Source of the DNA: Barnesiella sp. WM24
GTDB taxonomy: Bacteria > Bacteroidota > Bacteroidia > Bacteroidales > Muribaculaceae
Assembly: GCF_004570975.1 (NCBI RefSeq)
Contig: NZ_SPPC01000002.1
Span: 248,001-312,000, forward strand
Length of the DNA: 64,000 bases
Reading direction: 5' to 3'
This document shows positions 43,777 through 53,721 of the stretch, piece after piece. Both the position numbers and the translations under genes were made by a program. Below the pieces are notes generated by a model. That model was not told the origin of the DNA. It saw only the letters and a list, made by a program, of their open reading frames with translations, and searched no databases. Position 1 is the stretch's first letter; the number at the start of each line of letters is the position of its first letter.

Positions 43777-44625
43777 TTATACGTAAATCATCTTGCGCGT
43801 CATGCCTCCATCGACTGTTATATTCTCTCCATTGATGAAATCGTTGTCAGGCAATGACAGCCAGATACACAGTCTTGCAATGTCGTCACTCTTCCCCACC
43901 CTGCCTGACGGATGCTGGCGATGGTCGGCTTCACTTAACCCTTCTTGGCTGCCGGTCTCAATCCATCCCGGCGAAATCGAATTTACGGTCACCCCGGTCC
44001 CGGAAAATGACATCATAAGCGCATGAGTCAAGGATGACACAGCGCCTTTAGACGCGGAATAAGCCTCGGTGCCCGGCTCACTCATGGCTTGACGCGTTGA
44101 CGATATATTGATTATGCGTCCATAGGGGTTGACTTCAGGCAATGACTCCCTGTGCAAGGCAAGCATGCGCGAGGTGACAAATACAGGCCGTACATTGACA
44201 TGCATCATCCTGTCAAAGTCGGCCACAGTAGATTCGGCAAGCCTCTTGAAGTCACTTACTCCTACATTATTTATGAGCACATCTATGTCGCCCCACAGGT
44301 CAAAAATATCTTGCATACACTGTTCAAGCGCCGCGACATCCGTGACATCCACCGGATAGAAACGCGCGCCGGATGACTGCGCAGTGAGCGTCCCCTCCTT
44401 AACATTGACATCGCAGAACGCCACACGACATCCCGCATTGCGAAATGCAGTCACGATAGCCTTGCCTATGCCGGAAGCCCCACCGGTGACAAACACCCTT
44501 CGCGGCGGGAATTTTAACGAAATCTCACCCTGTTTCCTGCCTGAAGGGGTCAGTTTAGGGCGATAGGACACACCGCGCCCCGCCCTATGCTCTTCCATTT
44601 TTCTTTCAAGATAATTGTCAGCCAT
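43777..44625 (-). CDS. Short-chain dehydrogenase/reductase (SDR) family protein
   Basis: 282 residues from the ATG at 44625. An in-frame ATG at 44649 lies upstream of a good -7 box and was rejected. After an unusual charged N-terminal extension of about 43 residues comes a classical SDR domain: cofactor motif TGGASGIG (47-54), NNVG (119-122), active-site Ser175/Ser176, Tyr189 and Lys193 (YSASK), and a C-terminal ITVDGG segment. The substrate cannot be inferred. It is tail to tail with the HTCS gene with no bases between the stops. A PUL role is possible but not supported by shared orientation. Confidence 0.85.
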   Translation of the reverse strand: MADNYLERKMEEHRAGRGVSYRPKLTPSGRKQGEISLKFPPRRVFVTGGASGIGKAIVTAFRNAGCRVAFCDVNVKEGTLTAQSSGARFYPVDVTDVAALEQCMQDIFDLWGDIDVLINNVGVSDFKRLAESTVADFDRMMHVNVRPVFVTSRMLALHRESLPEVNPYGRIINISSTRQAMSEPGTEAYSASKGAVSSLTHALMMSFSGTGVTVNSISPGWIETGSQEGLSEADHRQHPSGRVGKSDDIARLCIWLSLPDNDFINGENITVDGGMTRKMIYV

Positions 44626-44629
44626 GACA

Positions 44630-44637
44630 CAAAGATA
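44630..44637 (-). promoter_or_regulatory. -7 box of the SDR gene
   Basis: TATCTTTG on the minus strand (CAAAGATA at 44630-44637) is an exact consensus match only 4 nt upstream of the preferred ATG, which implies a leaderless or nearly leaderless mRNA. No good -33 was seen. Confidence 0.5.
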
Positions 44638-44657
44638 GCAAATTTCCACAATAAAAT

Positions 44658-44688
44658 AAGCGGGACACCCGATGTCGGGCTCCCGCTT
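44658..44688 (-). terminator. Terminator of the nuo-atp operon
   Basis: Nested stems (AAGCGGGA at 44658-44665 with TCCCGCTT at 44681-44688, and CCCGA with TCGGG inside) form a long hairpin 23 bp after the nuoN stop. On the minus strand it is followed by ATTTTATT. Confidence 0.75.
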
Positions 44689-44710
44689 ACTATGTTCATG
44701 TCAAGTTATA

Positions 44711-46189
44711 TCAATTAGCAAAGATTGTGAAGATATACTCCGGATTATGAACCGAGGTATTGACAATGCCATTGTAAATGCAGCTTACGATACCGGCGAG
44801 GATAATACCGGCAACACATATCCACATGCCAAGACGGTCAGAAACCGATGACTTGAACGGGGCAATGACACAATCTTCCTGATTGTTGATAAACATAGCC
44901 TTTACTACAAGCAGGTAGTAGTAAAGAGAGATAATTGTATTTATCAACGCAATCAGCACAAGGATGTAAAGAGCCACCGAACCTGAAGCGACAGCAGTCG
45001 AGAAGATGAAGAACTTGCTGAAGAAACCTGCAAACGGGGGAATACCTGCGAGAGAGAACATGGCAAGCATCATTGTGAATGCAAGTTTAGGATTGGTGGA
45101 ATACAAGTTGTTGTAAGAATCCATGTCCACACGTCCTGTCTTGCTCTCTATCGACTGGATTACACCGAAAGCGGCAAGGTTGGAGAATATATAGACAAGG
45201 ATGTAGTAAATCAGAGAGCCAAGACCCTGAGCGCTTCCTGCTATCACGCCAAGCATGATATAACCTGCCTGAGAGATTGAAGAGAATGCGAGGAATCGCT
45301 TCAGATTCTTCTGACGGAGGGCAAAAAGGTTACCGACAGTGATGGTAAGGATAATCAGGGCATAGAGCATCCATTCCCATATCTGATTGTAGAACGGTCC
45401 GAACACCTGCACCATGATTACAAAGAATGCAAATGCAGCGGCGCCCTTTGAGATGACCGAAAGATAAGAGGTAATTGATGTCGGGGCACCCTGATATACG
45501 TCGGCGGTCCACAAATGGAACGGAACAAGTGAAAGCTTGAATCCCATACCCGCGATGACAAACGCCACAGCCACAATAAGCATAGCACCTCCGTCAATGA
45601 CTGATGCAGCGATGTCACTGAAATAAAGTGTTCCGGCAAGAGCGTAGACAAAGCTTAGTCCCATCATGAAGATAGCCGATGAGAATACAGCAGTAAGCAT
45701 ATATTTCACAGCTGCTTCATGGCTCTCATAGCGGTTCTTGTCAAATGCGACAAGAGCAGCAAGAGGGAGTGACGCTGTTTCAAGACCGATGATGAAGAGC
45801 AGGAAGTGACGAGCTGAAATCATCAGGTACATTCCGAAAAGCGTAATCAGCAAAAGTTCATAAAATTCACCGCGGCGCACTCTCATGAATTCACTGTGAG
45901 CCCATCCCTTAGCCTGGATAAGTACAATGAAAACACCTATGTTAAGCACATTCTTGATAGCGACCATAGTAGGTGAAGTGACATACATACCGCCGAAAGC
46001 GCTCGCCACCTCCTTGCAACAGGGAGTCACGAAGCCGGCAAGCGTAAGCAAGCCAAACAGCACGACGGTAAACATAGAAAGTCCGCGAGGAGCTTCCTTG
46101 GAGCTGAATGTATCAAACAGGAAGACCAATAAGATCAGGACCAACAATCCTATTTCCTGATACATGACCAAAAATTGTGAATAATCCAT
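44711..46189 (-). CDS. nuoN: NADH-quinone oxidoreductase subunit N
   Basis: A 492-residue, highly hydrophobic antiporter-like subunit of the complex I membrane arm, with the proton-channel core LSLVPFHLWTADVYQGAPTS and the FSSISQAGYIMLGV segment. NuoN is the proton-pumping subunit nearest to NuoK and NuoJ. It is the last gene of the operon and is followed by a terminator. The start gives MDYSQFLVMYQEIGLLVLIL. Confidence 0.95.
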   Translation of the reverse strand: MDYSQFLVMYQEIGLLVLILLVFLFDTFSSKEAPRGLSMFTVVLFGLLTLAGFVTPCCKEVASAFGGMYVTSPTMVAIKNVLNIGVFIVLIQAKGWAHSEFMRVRRGEFYELLLITLFGMYLMISARHFLLFIIGLETASLPLAALVAFDKNRYESHEAAVKYMLTAVFSSAIFMMGLSFVYALAGTLYFSDIAASVIDGGAMLIVAVAFVIAGMGFKLSLVPFHLWTADVYQGAPTSITSYLSVISKGAAAFAFFVIMVQVFGPFYNQIWEWMLYALIILTITVGNLFALRQKNLKRFLAFSSISQAGYIMLGVIAGSAQGLGSLIYYILVYIFSNLAAFGVIQSIESKTGRVDMDSYNNLYSTNPKLAFTMMLAMFSLAGIPPFAGFFSKFFIFSTAVASGSVALYILVLIALINTIISLYYYLLVVKAMFINNQEDCVIAPFKSSVSDRLGMWICVAGIILAGIVSCIYNGIVNTSVHNPEYIFTIFAN

Positions 46190-46202
46190 ATCTTATATAA
46201 TC

Positions 46203-47708
46203 TTATTTAGTCAATACTTCAATTATAGGAAGGAATGAATTGTGAATCATGTCGTTAATCCAGTTGGGGAAACAACCGATACCTGCCACACAAAGGATAA
46301 GTGTCACAGTTGAAAGGCGCTCCCACCATTTTGCATCGGTAAGCGTCAAGTGATGCTCGTCATAGACAGGACCAAGCAGAAGCTTGCCAACAACACGGAG
46401 GATATAGACAGCGGTAATCACAATCGAACAGCATGCAGCTATTGTGAACACACGGTGGAACATGTCCTCATGCTGGAACGAACCGACGAAGATAGTCATC
46501 TCGGCGACAAATCCGCTGAGACCGGGAAGTCCGAGCGACGCCATACCGGCTATGACATAGCAGACCGCGAGGAACGGCATTATCTTCATGAGTCCGCCCA
46601 TGAGGCGAATGTCGCGGGTGTGGGTACGACCGTAAATCATACCGATAAGCGCAAAGAAGAGAGCCGTCATGAGACCGTGGGAAAGCATCTGCATCACAGC
46701 ACCGGTCATAGCAGTGGTGTTGAGCATAAGGATGGCAAACAACACGAGTCCGCAGTGGCTCACTGAAGAATAAGCGTTGATATACTTGAGGTCGTTCTGA
46801 ACACATGCGCTGAACGCACCGTACACTACCGATATGCCGGTAAGGATAAGGAATATCCACGCAAGCTCGTTGGCTGCATGAGGCATAAGATAGATAGCGA
46901 CACGGAAACAGCCGTAACCTCCAAGCTTCATAAGCACTCCGGCATGAAGCATTGACACGGCGGTAGGCGCCGAAGCGTGACCGTCAGGGCTCCATGTGTG
47001 GAACGGGAACATCGCGCCAAGCACACCAAATCCGACAAAAGTTATCGGGAAGAGGAAATACTGCCAGTTATGGTCAATCGCGTTGTTAGCCGAGATTTCA
47101 AGAAGGTTCATTGTAAGCTTGCCGCCCTCGGGAGCCGAATGGTAGTATATACCGAGTATACCGAGAAGGAGGAACGCCGAGCCACCCATAAGCATAAGGG
47201 TAAGCTTCATCGCTGAATACTCCTTACGTCCCGTACCCCAAAGACCGATAAGAAGATACATCGGGATAAGAGCGACCTCATAGAACATGAACATCGTAAA
47301 AAGGTCGATCGAGATGAAGAATCCGAACACACCGGTCGACAGCAATATGAGCCAAAGGAAGAAGTCCTTGGGAAGCGGATCAATCTTCCATGAAGCAAAT
47401 GTTCCGGCAAAAACGATAATCGCTGACAACAGCAACATCGCAACCGAGATACCGTCGACACCTATTGCAAGATGTATATTGAGCGGTTCAAACCACATCC
47501 ACGAGTCGGTATAAAGCATCACCGCGTCGGCACCTGCCTCACGAAGATGCAGAAAATCTATTACAAGGTAGACCGATAGAGCCACCAGGGCAGTCGACCC
47601 TACCACAGCAACGGTGCGTATCTGGTTCATGTTCCTGCAAAGGAACAGCAAGCCGAGCATCACCAGAGGGATGACTACAAAATATATCAGAATATTAGAA
47701 AATATCAT
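46203..47708 (-). CDS. nuoM: NADH-quinone oxidoreductase subunit M
   Basis: A 501-residue antiporter-like membrane subunit. Recognisable parts are FYEVALIPMYLLIGLWG with its channel glutamate, FPFHTWSPDGHASAPTAVSM, and YSSVSHCGLVLFAI. It forms the middle proton channel of the membrane arm. It lies 30 bp after nuoL and 13 bp before nuoN. Length is standard. Confidence 0.95.
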   Translation of the reverse strand: MIFSNILIYFVVIPLVMLGLLFLCRNMNQIRTVAVVGSTALVALSVYLVIDFLHLREAGADAVMLYTDSWMWFEPLNIHLAIGVDGISVAMLLLSAIIVFAGTFASWKIDPLPKDFFLWLILLSTGVFGFFISIDLFTMFMFYEVALIPMYLLIGLWGTGRKEYSAMKLTLMLMGGSAFLLLGILGIYYHSAPEGGKLTMNLLEISANNAIDHNWQYFLFPITFVGFGVLGAMFPFHTWSPDGHASAPTAVSMLHAGVLMKLGGYGCFRVAIYLMPHAANELAWIFLILTGISVVYGAFSACVQNDLKYINAYSSVSHCGLVLFAILMLNTTAMTGAVMQMLSHGLMTALFFALIGMIYGRTHTRDIRLMGGLMKIMPFLAVCYVIAGMASLGLPGLSGFVAEMTIFVGSFQHEDMFHRVFTIAACCSIVITAVYILRVVGKLLLGPVYDEHHLTLTDAKWWERLSTVTLILCVAGIGCFPNWINDMIHNSFLPIIEVLTK

Positions 47709-47738
47709 AATTACTATATTTGAGTTGCACCAGTTAAA

Positions 47739-49766
47739 TTACAATAGGCAGAGCCATACAATAGACGCCATGACAAGCGCTCCGACAAGATAAACCCAAA
47801 CGTAGGTCTGCACACTGCCTGACTGAAGTCCGCGAATCGATACAGAAAGACGCTGCGTAACCTTCGCAAACATATCCATCGTTCCATCGATGATGTGGCG
47901 ATCAAACCAAGCAATAGGCTTGCATATCTTGTCAAAGATAATATTCTTGGTGATAAACATGTAAAGTTCATCAAAGTAGAAGCGATGGTAAGCCCATGTC
48001 CAAAGTGCGGGCATCGCATTTCTGAACTTTGCAGGCAGAGGATTTTCCTTGCGGTACATCACAGTGGCGATTACGATAGCTATGATTGCCACGGCGAGTG
48101 AAACGGCAGCCACTGTCCAGTCAAGATGCTCAAGATTGGTGAAGAATGACACATGGTCAAACATAGGATGTCCGTTCCAGGTGACAAGATTGCCAAAGGG
48201 CACGAATCCGGCAACACAAGAAATCGCTGCGAGTATCACAAGCGGGAGGGTCATGGTCCAAGGCTGGTCGTGGGGGGCATGATGTCCCTCATGTACCTTA
48301 TGCTCCTTCCACCAGAATATCAGGTAGTAAAGACGGAACATGTAGAAGGCGGTAAGACCTGCGACAGCCGACATCCAGACATACCACAGAGCCGAGTTGC
48401 CGAAGCATGCGGTAAGAATCTCGTCCTTTGAGAAGAATCCTGCAAAAGGAATGATACCGGCAATGGCAAGACAGCCGATAAGGAACGTGATATGGGTAAT
48501 CGGCATGTATTTACGAAGACCGTGCATGTCAGTATAGTCGTTTGAACCGATTGCATGGATAAGAGCTCCGGCGCAAAGGAACAGCAACGCCTTGAACATA
48601 GCGTGGGTGAACAAGTGGAACATACCCGCCATGTAACCGATGCCGTGATGGAATTCCGGACGAGCGACGCCGAGCGACACCATCATGAAAGCAATCTGAG
48701 ATATTGTCGAGAATGCAAGCACACGCTTGATGTCAACCTGCGTACACGCCACAATCGCCGCATAAAGCGCGGTGACAGCTCCGACCACAGTTACAATCTC
48801 AAGAGAGCGTATCTCCATGAGGTAAAGCGGGAACAGACGCGCCACAAGGTAAACACCAGCAACAACCATCGTAGCAGCATGGATAAGCGCTGAAACGGGA
48901 GTAGGACCTTCCATCGCATCGGGCAGCCAGATATGGAGCGGCATCATCGCCGATTTACCCATTCCACCCATGAAAATCAGCACGAGAGCCCATGTCATCA
49001 CAGACGCACCCATGAAAAGCGGAGCCGCGCTGTTGGCGAAAATGCTCTTTACTCCCGCTGCTGTAGTCTCGCTTACCTGGAATACGTTGGCAAGACCGTC
49101 GACAGGAGCCGAGGTGAGTTCGGTGAAGTTAAATGTGCCGGTATAATAAGAAAGCACGAGTATACCGATAAGGAAGCCGAGGTCGGCAAATCGGGTTACG
49201 ATAAATGCTTTCTTTGACGCAAGCACTGCAGAAGGCTTGGTGTAGTAGAATCCAATCAACAGGAATGATGACGCACCCACAAGCTCCCAGAATATATACA
49301 TCTGGAAAATATTGGTTGCCACCACAAGCCCGAGCATCGAGAAGCTAAACAGAGAAAGGAATGCGTAAAAACGCTGGAAACCTCTCTCAAACACTCCATG
49401 ATGATCGCGCATATAACCCATCGAATAAAGATGAACCATGAATGAGATAGTGGTGATGACCACAAGCATCATGGCTGAAATCGGGTCAAGAAGGAAGCCG
49501 AGGCGTATCACCAGCTTGTCAGTAAACTGAAGCCAGGTGACATTCCAGAGAATCGACTGAAGGCGTTCGCCGGCAGCATTGATAAAATCAGCGCCGCCGC
49601 TGAAAAAATAAGTAAACGCCACAGTATAGGCAAGCACGAGGGTTGTGCCCATGCCGAGACAGCCGAGCGTACCCGCAAGCTTGTGACTCATCTTCATGCC
49701 CGTCAGTCCGAGCAAGAGGAACATGAAGAGAGGTATAGCTAATATTAAAATTGACATTGTTTCCAT
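47739..49766 (-). CDS. nuoL: NADH-quinone oxidoreductase subunit L
   Basis: A 675-residue membrane subunit at the distal end of complex I. Motifs include FWELVGASSFLLIGFYY, MPLHIWLPDAMEGPTPVSAL, IHAATMVVAGVYLVARLFP and FSTISQIAFMMVSLGV. The long C-terminal part would contain the lateral helix that runs along NuoM and NuoN. It sits 6 bp after nuoK. Confidence 0.95.
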   Translation of the reverse strand: METMSILILAIPLFMFLLLGLTGMKMSHKLAGTLGCLGMGTTLVLAYTVAFTYFFSGGADFINAAGERLQSILWNVTWLQFTDKLVIRLGFLLDPISAMMLVVITTISFMVHLYSMGYMRDHHGVFERGFQRFYAFLSLFSFSMLGLVVATNIFQMYIFWELVGASSFLLIGFYYTKPSAVLASKKAFIVTRFADLGFLIGILVLSYYTGTFNFTELTSAPVDGLANVFQVSETTAAGVKSIFANSAAPLFMGASVMTWALVLIFMGGMGKSAMMPLHIWLPDAMEGPTPVSALIHAATMVVAGVYLVARLFPLYLMEIRSLEIVTVVGAVTALYAAIVACTQVDIKRVLAFSTISQIAFMMVSLGVARPEFHHGIGYMAGMFHLFTHAMFKALLFLCAGALIHAIGSNDYTDMHGLRKYMPITHITFLIGCLAIAGIIPFAGFFSKDEILTACFGNSALWYVWMSAVAGLTAFYMFRLYYLIFWWKEHKVHEGHHAPHDQPWTMTLPLVILAAISCVAGFVPFGNLVTWNGHPMFDHVSFFTNLEHLDWTVAAVSLAVAIIAIVIATVMYRKENPLPAKFRNAMPALWTWAYHRFYFDELYMFITKNIIFDKICKPIAWFDRHIIDGTMDMFAKVTQRLSVSIRGLQSGSVQTYVWVYLVGALVMASIVWLCLL

Positions 49767-49772
49767 AGCCGC

Positions 49773-50087
49773 TTACAGTTTCAATTTGTTCAGGTCGCTT
49801 ACGTCAACATTTTTCACAGCGCGGAAGACATTCACGATAATGGCAATCGCGAGAGCGGTCTCAGCCGCAGCTATAGCAATTGCAAAAAGAGTGAACATCA
49901 TGCCCTCAAGCTGTCCCGGGAAAAGGAAACGGTTGAACACGACAAAGTTAATATCCACGGCATTAAGCATCAACTCAAGAGAAATGAGTATAGCAATCAT
50001 ATTTTTACGGGTGATAAAACCGTAAACCCCGCAGCAGAACATTATCATACTGGGGATGATATAACAGATGACAGATAATTTATCCAT
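49773..50087 (-). CDS. nuoK: NADH-quinone oxidoreductase subunit K
   Basis: A 104-residue protein with three membrane segments. The core SLELMLNAVDINFVVF holds the conserved membrane glutamate, and a second lies in AAAETALAIAI. It belongs to the proton path joining the quinone site to the antiporter-like subunits. It is spaced 7 bp from nuoJ and 6 bp from nuoL. Confidence 0.94.
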   Translation of the reverse strand: MDKLSVICYIIPSMIMFCCGVYGFITRKNMIAILISLELMLNAVDINFVVFNRFLFPGQLEGMMFTLFAIAIAAAETALAIAIIVNVFRAVKNVDVSDLNKLKL

Positions 50088-50094
50088 GACTTGC

Positions 50095-50613
50095 CTATCG
50101 TTTACGGGCGACTACCACGCCGCCGATTATACATGCCAATAACAACACACTCACTGCTTCAAAGGGAAGAAGATACTGATACTTTTCAGTACCGAGCAAT
50201 ATCTCTCCAAGATGGTTCATCGTCATCTCCATTGTGAATGGCGCCGATACGGTTGTCCATATCTCAGGACGGCTCATAAGGGCATAACCAAGCACCACGA
50301 GTGACGCCACGGCGGCAATAGCGCCGAACACACGTCGCTTTGAAGTAAGTCTCGCACTACTGTCACCGGGCTTGCTTGTGAGCAAAATAGAGAACACAAA
50401 CAGCACGACGATACCACCGGCATAGACGGCAATCTGCACGGCTCCAAGAAACTCATAGTCAAGCTTGAAGTAAAGACCTGCCGTGGCAAAAAGCACAAAC
50501 AGCAGGTAGGTCGCGGCGCGCAAAATGCGACGGGTGGTAACAGTAAGTATCGAGAAGATGATAATCGCGGCAACGATTATCCCGTACATAACAATACTTC
50601 CTACTGATTCCAT
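50095..50613 (-). CDS. nuoJ: NADH-quinone oxidoreductase subunit J
   Basis: A 172-residue membrane subunit with about five hydrophobic segments. The third one, FLGAVQIAVYAGGIVVLFVF, is the diagnostic NuoJ helix that changes shape during turnover. It follows nuoI by 49 bp. Confidence 0.94.
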   Translation of the reverse strand: MESVGSIVMYGIIVAAIIIFSILTVTTRRILRAATYLLFVLFATAGLYFKLDYEFLGAVQIAVYAGGIVVLFVFSILLTSKPGDSSARLTSKRRVFGAIAAVASLVVLGYALMSRPEIWTTVSAPFTMEMTMNHLGEILLGTEKYQYLLPFEAVSVLLLACIIGGVVVARKR

Positions 50614-50662
50614 ATAATTAATTAGTTTTTTTTCTTTTCTGATCGGTTTATAGCAATGAATC

Positions 50663-51190
50663 TCATTCAGCCTTGGCTTCAGCGGCTGCCGGGGCTGCTT
50701 TCACCGCCGACGGCTTTGGAGCCGGATCATCGGGCTGCTCGGGCAGATAGTTAAGCTGCTCGACAAGCTTTTCGCGGGTGAACACCGCCTGCTCGAAATC
50801 GTTAGAGAACTCGATTGCATCCTGCGGACAAGTAGTCACACACAGCTCGCAGAATGTACAACTGCCGAGGTCATATGTGTACTTGTCGAGTTTACGTTTC
50901 TTCTTCCCGTCAGGGAGATCCACCATCTTGGTGGTAACTGTAATAGTGCCGTTGGGGCAATTACGCTGGCATATTCCACAAGCGATACACCGGTTGCGCC
51001 CGTCAGGCTCATAAATAAACTGCAACTTAGCACGGAAACGCGGGGCTGCATACTGAATCGTATCACGATGGTCGGGATACTCCTCGGTCACCTTAGGAGT
51101 GAAAAACTCCTTGCCCGTGACGCCCATGCCCTTGAGTAGGCTGACAACTCCGGTGCCCAGTGATGAAAAATAATCTTTAACACTGCCCAT
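50663..51190 (-). CDS. nuoI: NADH-quinone oxidoreductase subunit I
   Basis: A 175-residue ferredoxin-like subunit with two [4Fe-4S] motifs: Cys68, 71, 74, 78 (CIACGICQRNCP) and Cys111, 114, 117, 121 (CTFCELCVTTCP). It carries electrons toward NuoB. The C-terminal tail is rich in alanine, proline and lysine (about 150-175). It lies directly after atpG, with a 54-bp gap and no visible terminator or -7 box between them. Confidence 0.95.
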   Translation of the reverse strand: MGSVKDYFSSLGTGVVSLLKGMGVTGKEFFTPKVTEEYPDHRDTIQYAAPRFRAKLQFIYEPDGRNRCIACGICQRNCPNGTITVTTKMVDLPDGKKKRKLDKYTYDLGSCTFCELCVTTCPQDAIEFSNDFEQAVFTREKLVEQLNYLPEQPDDPAPKPSAVKAAPAAAEAKAE

Positions 51191-51244
51191 AGTGGATGAT
51201 TGGTCTTTTTCTTAATATGTTTTTATTTATTGTTAAAAGTCACT

Positions 51245-52126
51245 TTACCTCACCTGACCGCCCAATATGTCAAGAAGCTCGCTGGTAATTGCCTGCTGGC
51301 GCAGCTTATTGTATTCAAGCTGCAGCTCTTCGAGCAGTTTCTTGGCATTATCGTTGGCGCTTTGCATCGCCATTACGCGGGCAGCCTGTTCCGATGCCTG
51401 ATTCTCGGTGAATGTCTCCTGCATGACCGAGAGCACAAACAGCGGCAACACTGAATTGAAGATTGTGTTAGGATCAGACTCAAAAATATAAGGGCGACAC
51501 TGCACTGTAACATCGTTGCCGGCAAGTGTCTCCTGGACAACCGGCAAGAGCTGTTCAGAACGCAGTATCTGGCGACTTACGCTCTTATAGCTCATGTAAA
51601 TTATCTCTACAGTGTCAATTATTCCGTCAAGGTATTTCTGCTGAAGGTCAAAGGTAAACTTCTTTACCTCCTCACCGGTGCTTTTGGAATGTATGCCCTC
51701 AGGCACCTCCACACGTATGTGAGAGCCCGACAGCTTGCTTACCGCCTTGTACATCTTGCCACCCACCGGATATAGCGTGAAGTCGACCGACGAGCCATAA
51801 CGCTCGCGACACTTCTCAAGCTCGACCAGCAGCCCTTTGAATATATTGATGTTGTAGGCACCACAAAGTCCGTCGTCGGAACCAAATACAACGATGCCTA
51901 CGCGCTTCACTTCGCGGTTCTCAATCAGAGGCGATGCAAATTCAGCATCAGCCGACAGCAGATTGCCGATTATTGTCTGAATCTGTCCCCTGAAGGGCAA
52001 CAGGCGCTTCAACGCCTGCTCGGCTTTGTGCATCTTTGCCGATGAAATCATCTTCATTGCACCGGTTATCTTCTCCGAAGAGCGAACCGAGCCGATTCTA
52101 CCTTTTAACTCGCGTAATGTTGCCAT
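51245..52126 (-). CDS. atpG: ATP synthase F1 subunit gamma
   Basis: A 293-residue central-stalk subunit. The N-terminus MATLRELKGRIGSVRSSEKITGAMKMISSAKM and the C-terminal helix NKLRQQAITSELLDILGG are the conserved coiled-coil parts; GSDDGLCGAYN is the family motif in the Rossmann part. It is the last gene of the atp group, 14 bp after atpA. Confidence 0.95.
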   Translation of the reverse strand: MATLRELKGRIGSVRSSEKITGAMKMISSAKMHKAEQALKRLLPFRGQIQTIIGNLLSADAEFASPLIENREVKRVGIVVFGSDDGLCGAYNINIFKGLLVELEKCRERYGSSVDFTLYPVGGKMYKAVSKLSGSHIRVEVPEGIHSKSTGEEVKKFTFDLQQKYLDGIIDTVEIIYMSYKSVSRQILRSEQLLPVVQETLAGNDVTVQCRPYIFESDPNTIFNSVLPLFVLSVMQETFTENQASEQAARVMAMQSANDNAKKLLEELQLEYNKLRQQAITSELLDILGGQVR

Positions 52127-52140
52127 CTCCCAATATTATT

Positions 52141-53715
52141 TTATTTATAACGGCTTGCAATTTCTTTAGCACTTTCTGTCAGCTTAGCCACGACATCGTC
52201 GGTAAGCTGACCGCTCTTTATCACGTCAAGCACATCAGTCTGATACTTCGCATGCAGCAACTGCAGGAATAGCTTTTCAAACTCAGCCACCTTATCAAGG
52301 GGCACATTCTCAAGTAATCCCTTTGTTCCGCAGAATATGACTGCAACCTCCTCTTCTACAGCAAGAGGGCTGTACTGAGGCTGGATAAGCAGCTGTTCAT
52401 TCTTACGTCCCTTGTCGATAACACGCGCCGTAACCGGGTCAATGTCACCGCCGAACTTGGTAAACGACTCAAGCTCACGGAACTGAGCCTGGTCAATCTT
52501 CAATGTACCGGCAACCTTCTTCATTGACTTAATCTGAGCGTTACCACCCACACGCGATACAGAGATACCCACATTAATCGCAGGACGGATACCGCGGTTG
52601 AACAGCGCAGTCTCAAGGAATATCTGACCGTCGGTGATAGAAATCACATTGGTAGGAATGTAAGCCGACACGTCACCAGCCTGAGTCTCGATGATAGGAA
52701 GCGCAGTGAGCGAGCCTCCACCCTTAACCTTGTCTTTCAACACAGCGGGAAGGTCATTCATCGAAGCGGCAACCTCCTGATTGTCGATAATCTTGGCGGC
52801 ACGCTCAAGAAGACGGGAGTGCAGGTAGAATATATCGCCCGGGTAAGCCTCACGTCCCGACGGACGCTTCAAGATAAGAGAAATCTCACGATAAGACACC
52901 GCCTGCTTCGACAGGTCATCATAAACGATAAGAGCGTCACGACCGGTGTCACGGAAATACTCGCCGATCGCTACTCCGGCAAAAGGCGAATAGTAACGCA
53001 TCGCAGCCGAGTCAGAGGCATTTGCCGCCACAACCACTGTATAAGGGAGCGCACCGTTTTCACGGAGAGTCTGCACAATCGCAGCCACTGACGAGGCTTT
53101 CTGCCCGATTGCCACATATATACAGTAGACAGGCTTGCCTTCCTCGTAATTCTTGCGCTGGTTAATAATGGTGTCGATTGCAATGGCAGTCTTACCGATC
53201 TGGCGGTCACCGATAATAAGCTCACGCTGACCGCGACCTATAGGCACCATCGAGTCGACAGCCTTTATACCGGTCTGAAGCGGCTGCTTCACAGGCTGAC
53301 GGAAAATCACACCGGGAGCCTTGCGCTCAAGCGGCATGTGGTAGAGTTCGCCGGTAATAGGGCCGGCTCCGTCGATAGGTTCGCCCAACACATTGATTAC
53401 ACGACCCAAGAGACCCTCGCCGGCAGGGATTGAAGCAATCTCACCGGTACGACGTACGGTCATATTTTCGGTCACACGGTCAATGTTGTTAAGCAAAATC
53501 ACTCCGACATTGCTCTCCTCCAAGTTCATGGCAACGCCCTTGACACCATTTTCAAACTCTACAAGCTCATTGGCACGCACATTTTCAAGACCATAGACGT
53601 GGGCAACACCGTCACCTACCTCCAGGACCGTACCAACCTCCTCAAACGACACCTTATTGTTGACGTTTTCGAGTTGTTGTTTTAATACTTCCGATATTTC
53701 GCTTGGGTTAATCAT
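52141..53715 (-). CDS. atpA: ATP synthase F1 subunit alpha
   Basis: A 524-residue non-catalytic nucleotide-binding subunit. The P-loop GDRQIGKT is at 169-176, and the signature [14 protein letters not shown] occurs around residue 366. Length is standard. It lies 6 bp after atpH. Confidence 0.97.
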   Translation of the reverse strand: MINPSEISEVLKQQLENVNNKVSFEEVGTVLEVGDGVAHVYGLENVRANELVEFENGVKGVAMNLEESNVGVILLNNIDRVTENMTVRRTGEIASIPAGEGLLGRVINVLGEPIDGAGPITGELYHMPLERKAPGVIFRQPVKQPLQTGIKAVDSMVPIGRGQRELIIGDRQIGKTAIAIDTIINQRKNYEEGKPVYCIYVAIGQKASSVAAIVQTLRENGALPYTVVVAANASDSAAMRYYSPFAGVAIGEYFRDTGRDALIVYDDLSKQAVSYREISLILKRPSGREAYPGDIFYLHSRLLERAAKIIDNQEVAASMNDLPAVLKDKVKGGGSLTALPIIETQAGDVSAYIPTNVISITDGQIFLETALFNRGIRPAINVGISVSRVGGNAQIKSMKKVAGTLKIDQAQFRELESFTKFGGDIDPVTARVIDKGRKNEQLLIQPQYSPLAVEEEVAVIFCGTKGLLENVPLDKVAEFEKLFLQLLHAKYQTDVLDVIKSGQLTDDVVAKLTESAKEIASRYK

Positions 53716-53721
53716 TATGTG

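Noticed and set aside
43777-44625. The SDR gene as a member of the xylan locus
   Set aside because: It is tail to tail with the HTCS gene, has its own -7 box and shows no sugar-specific feature; adjacency alone is not enough.
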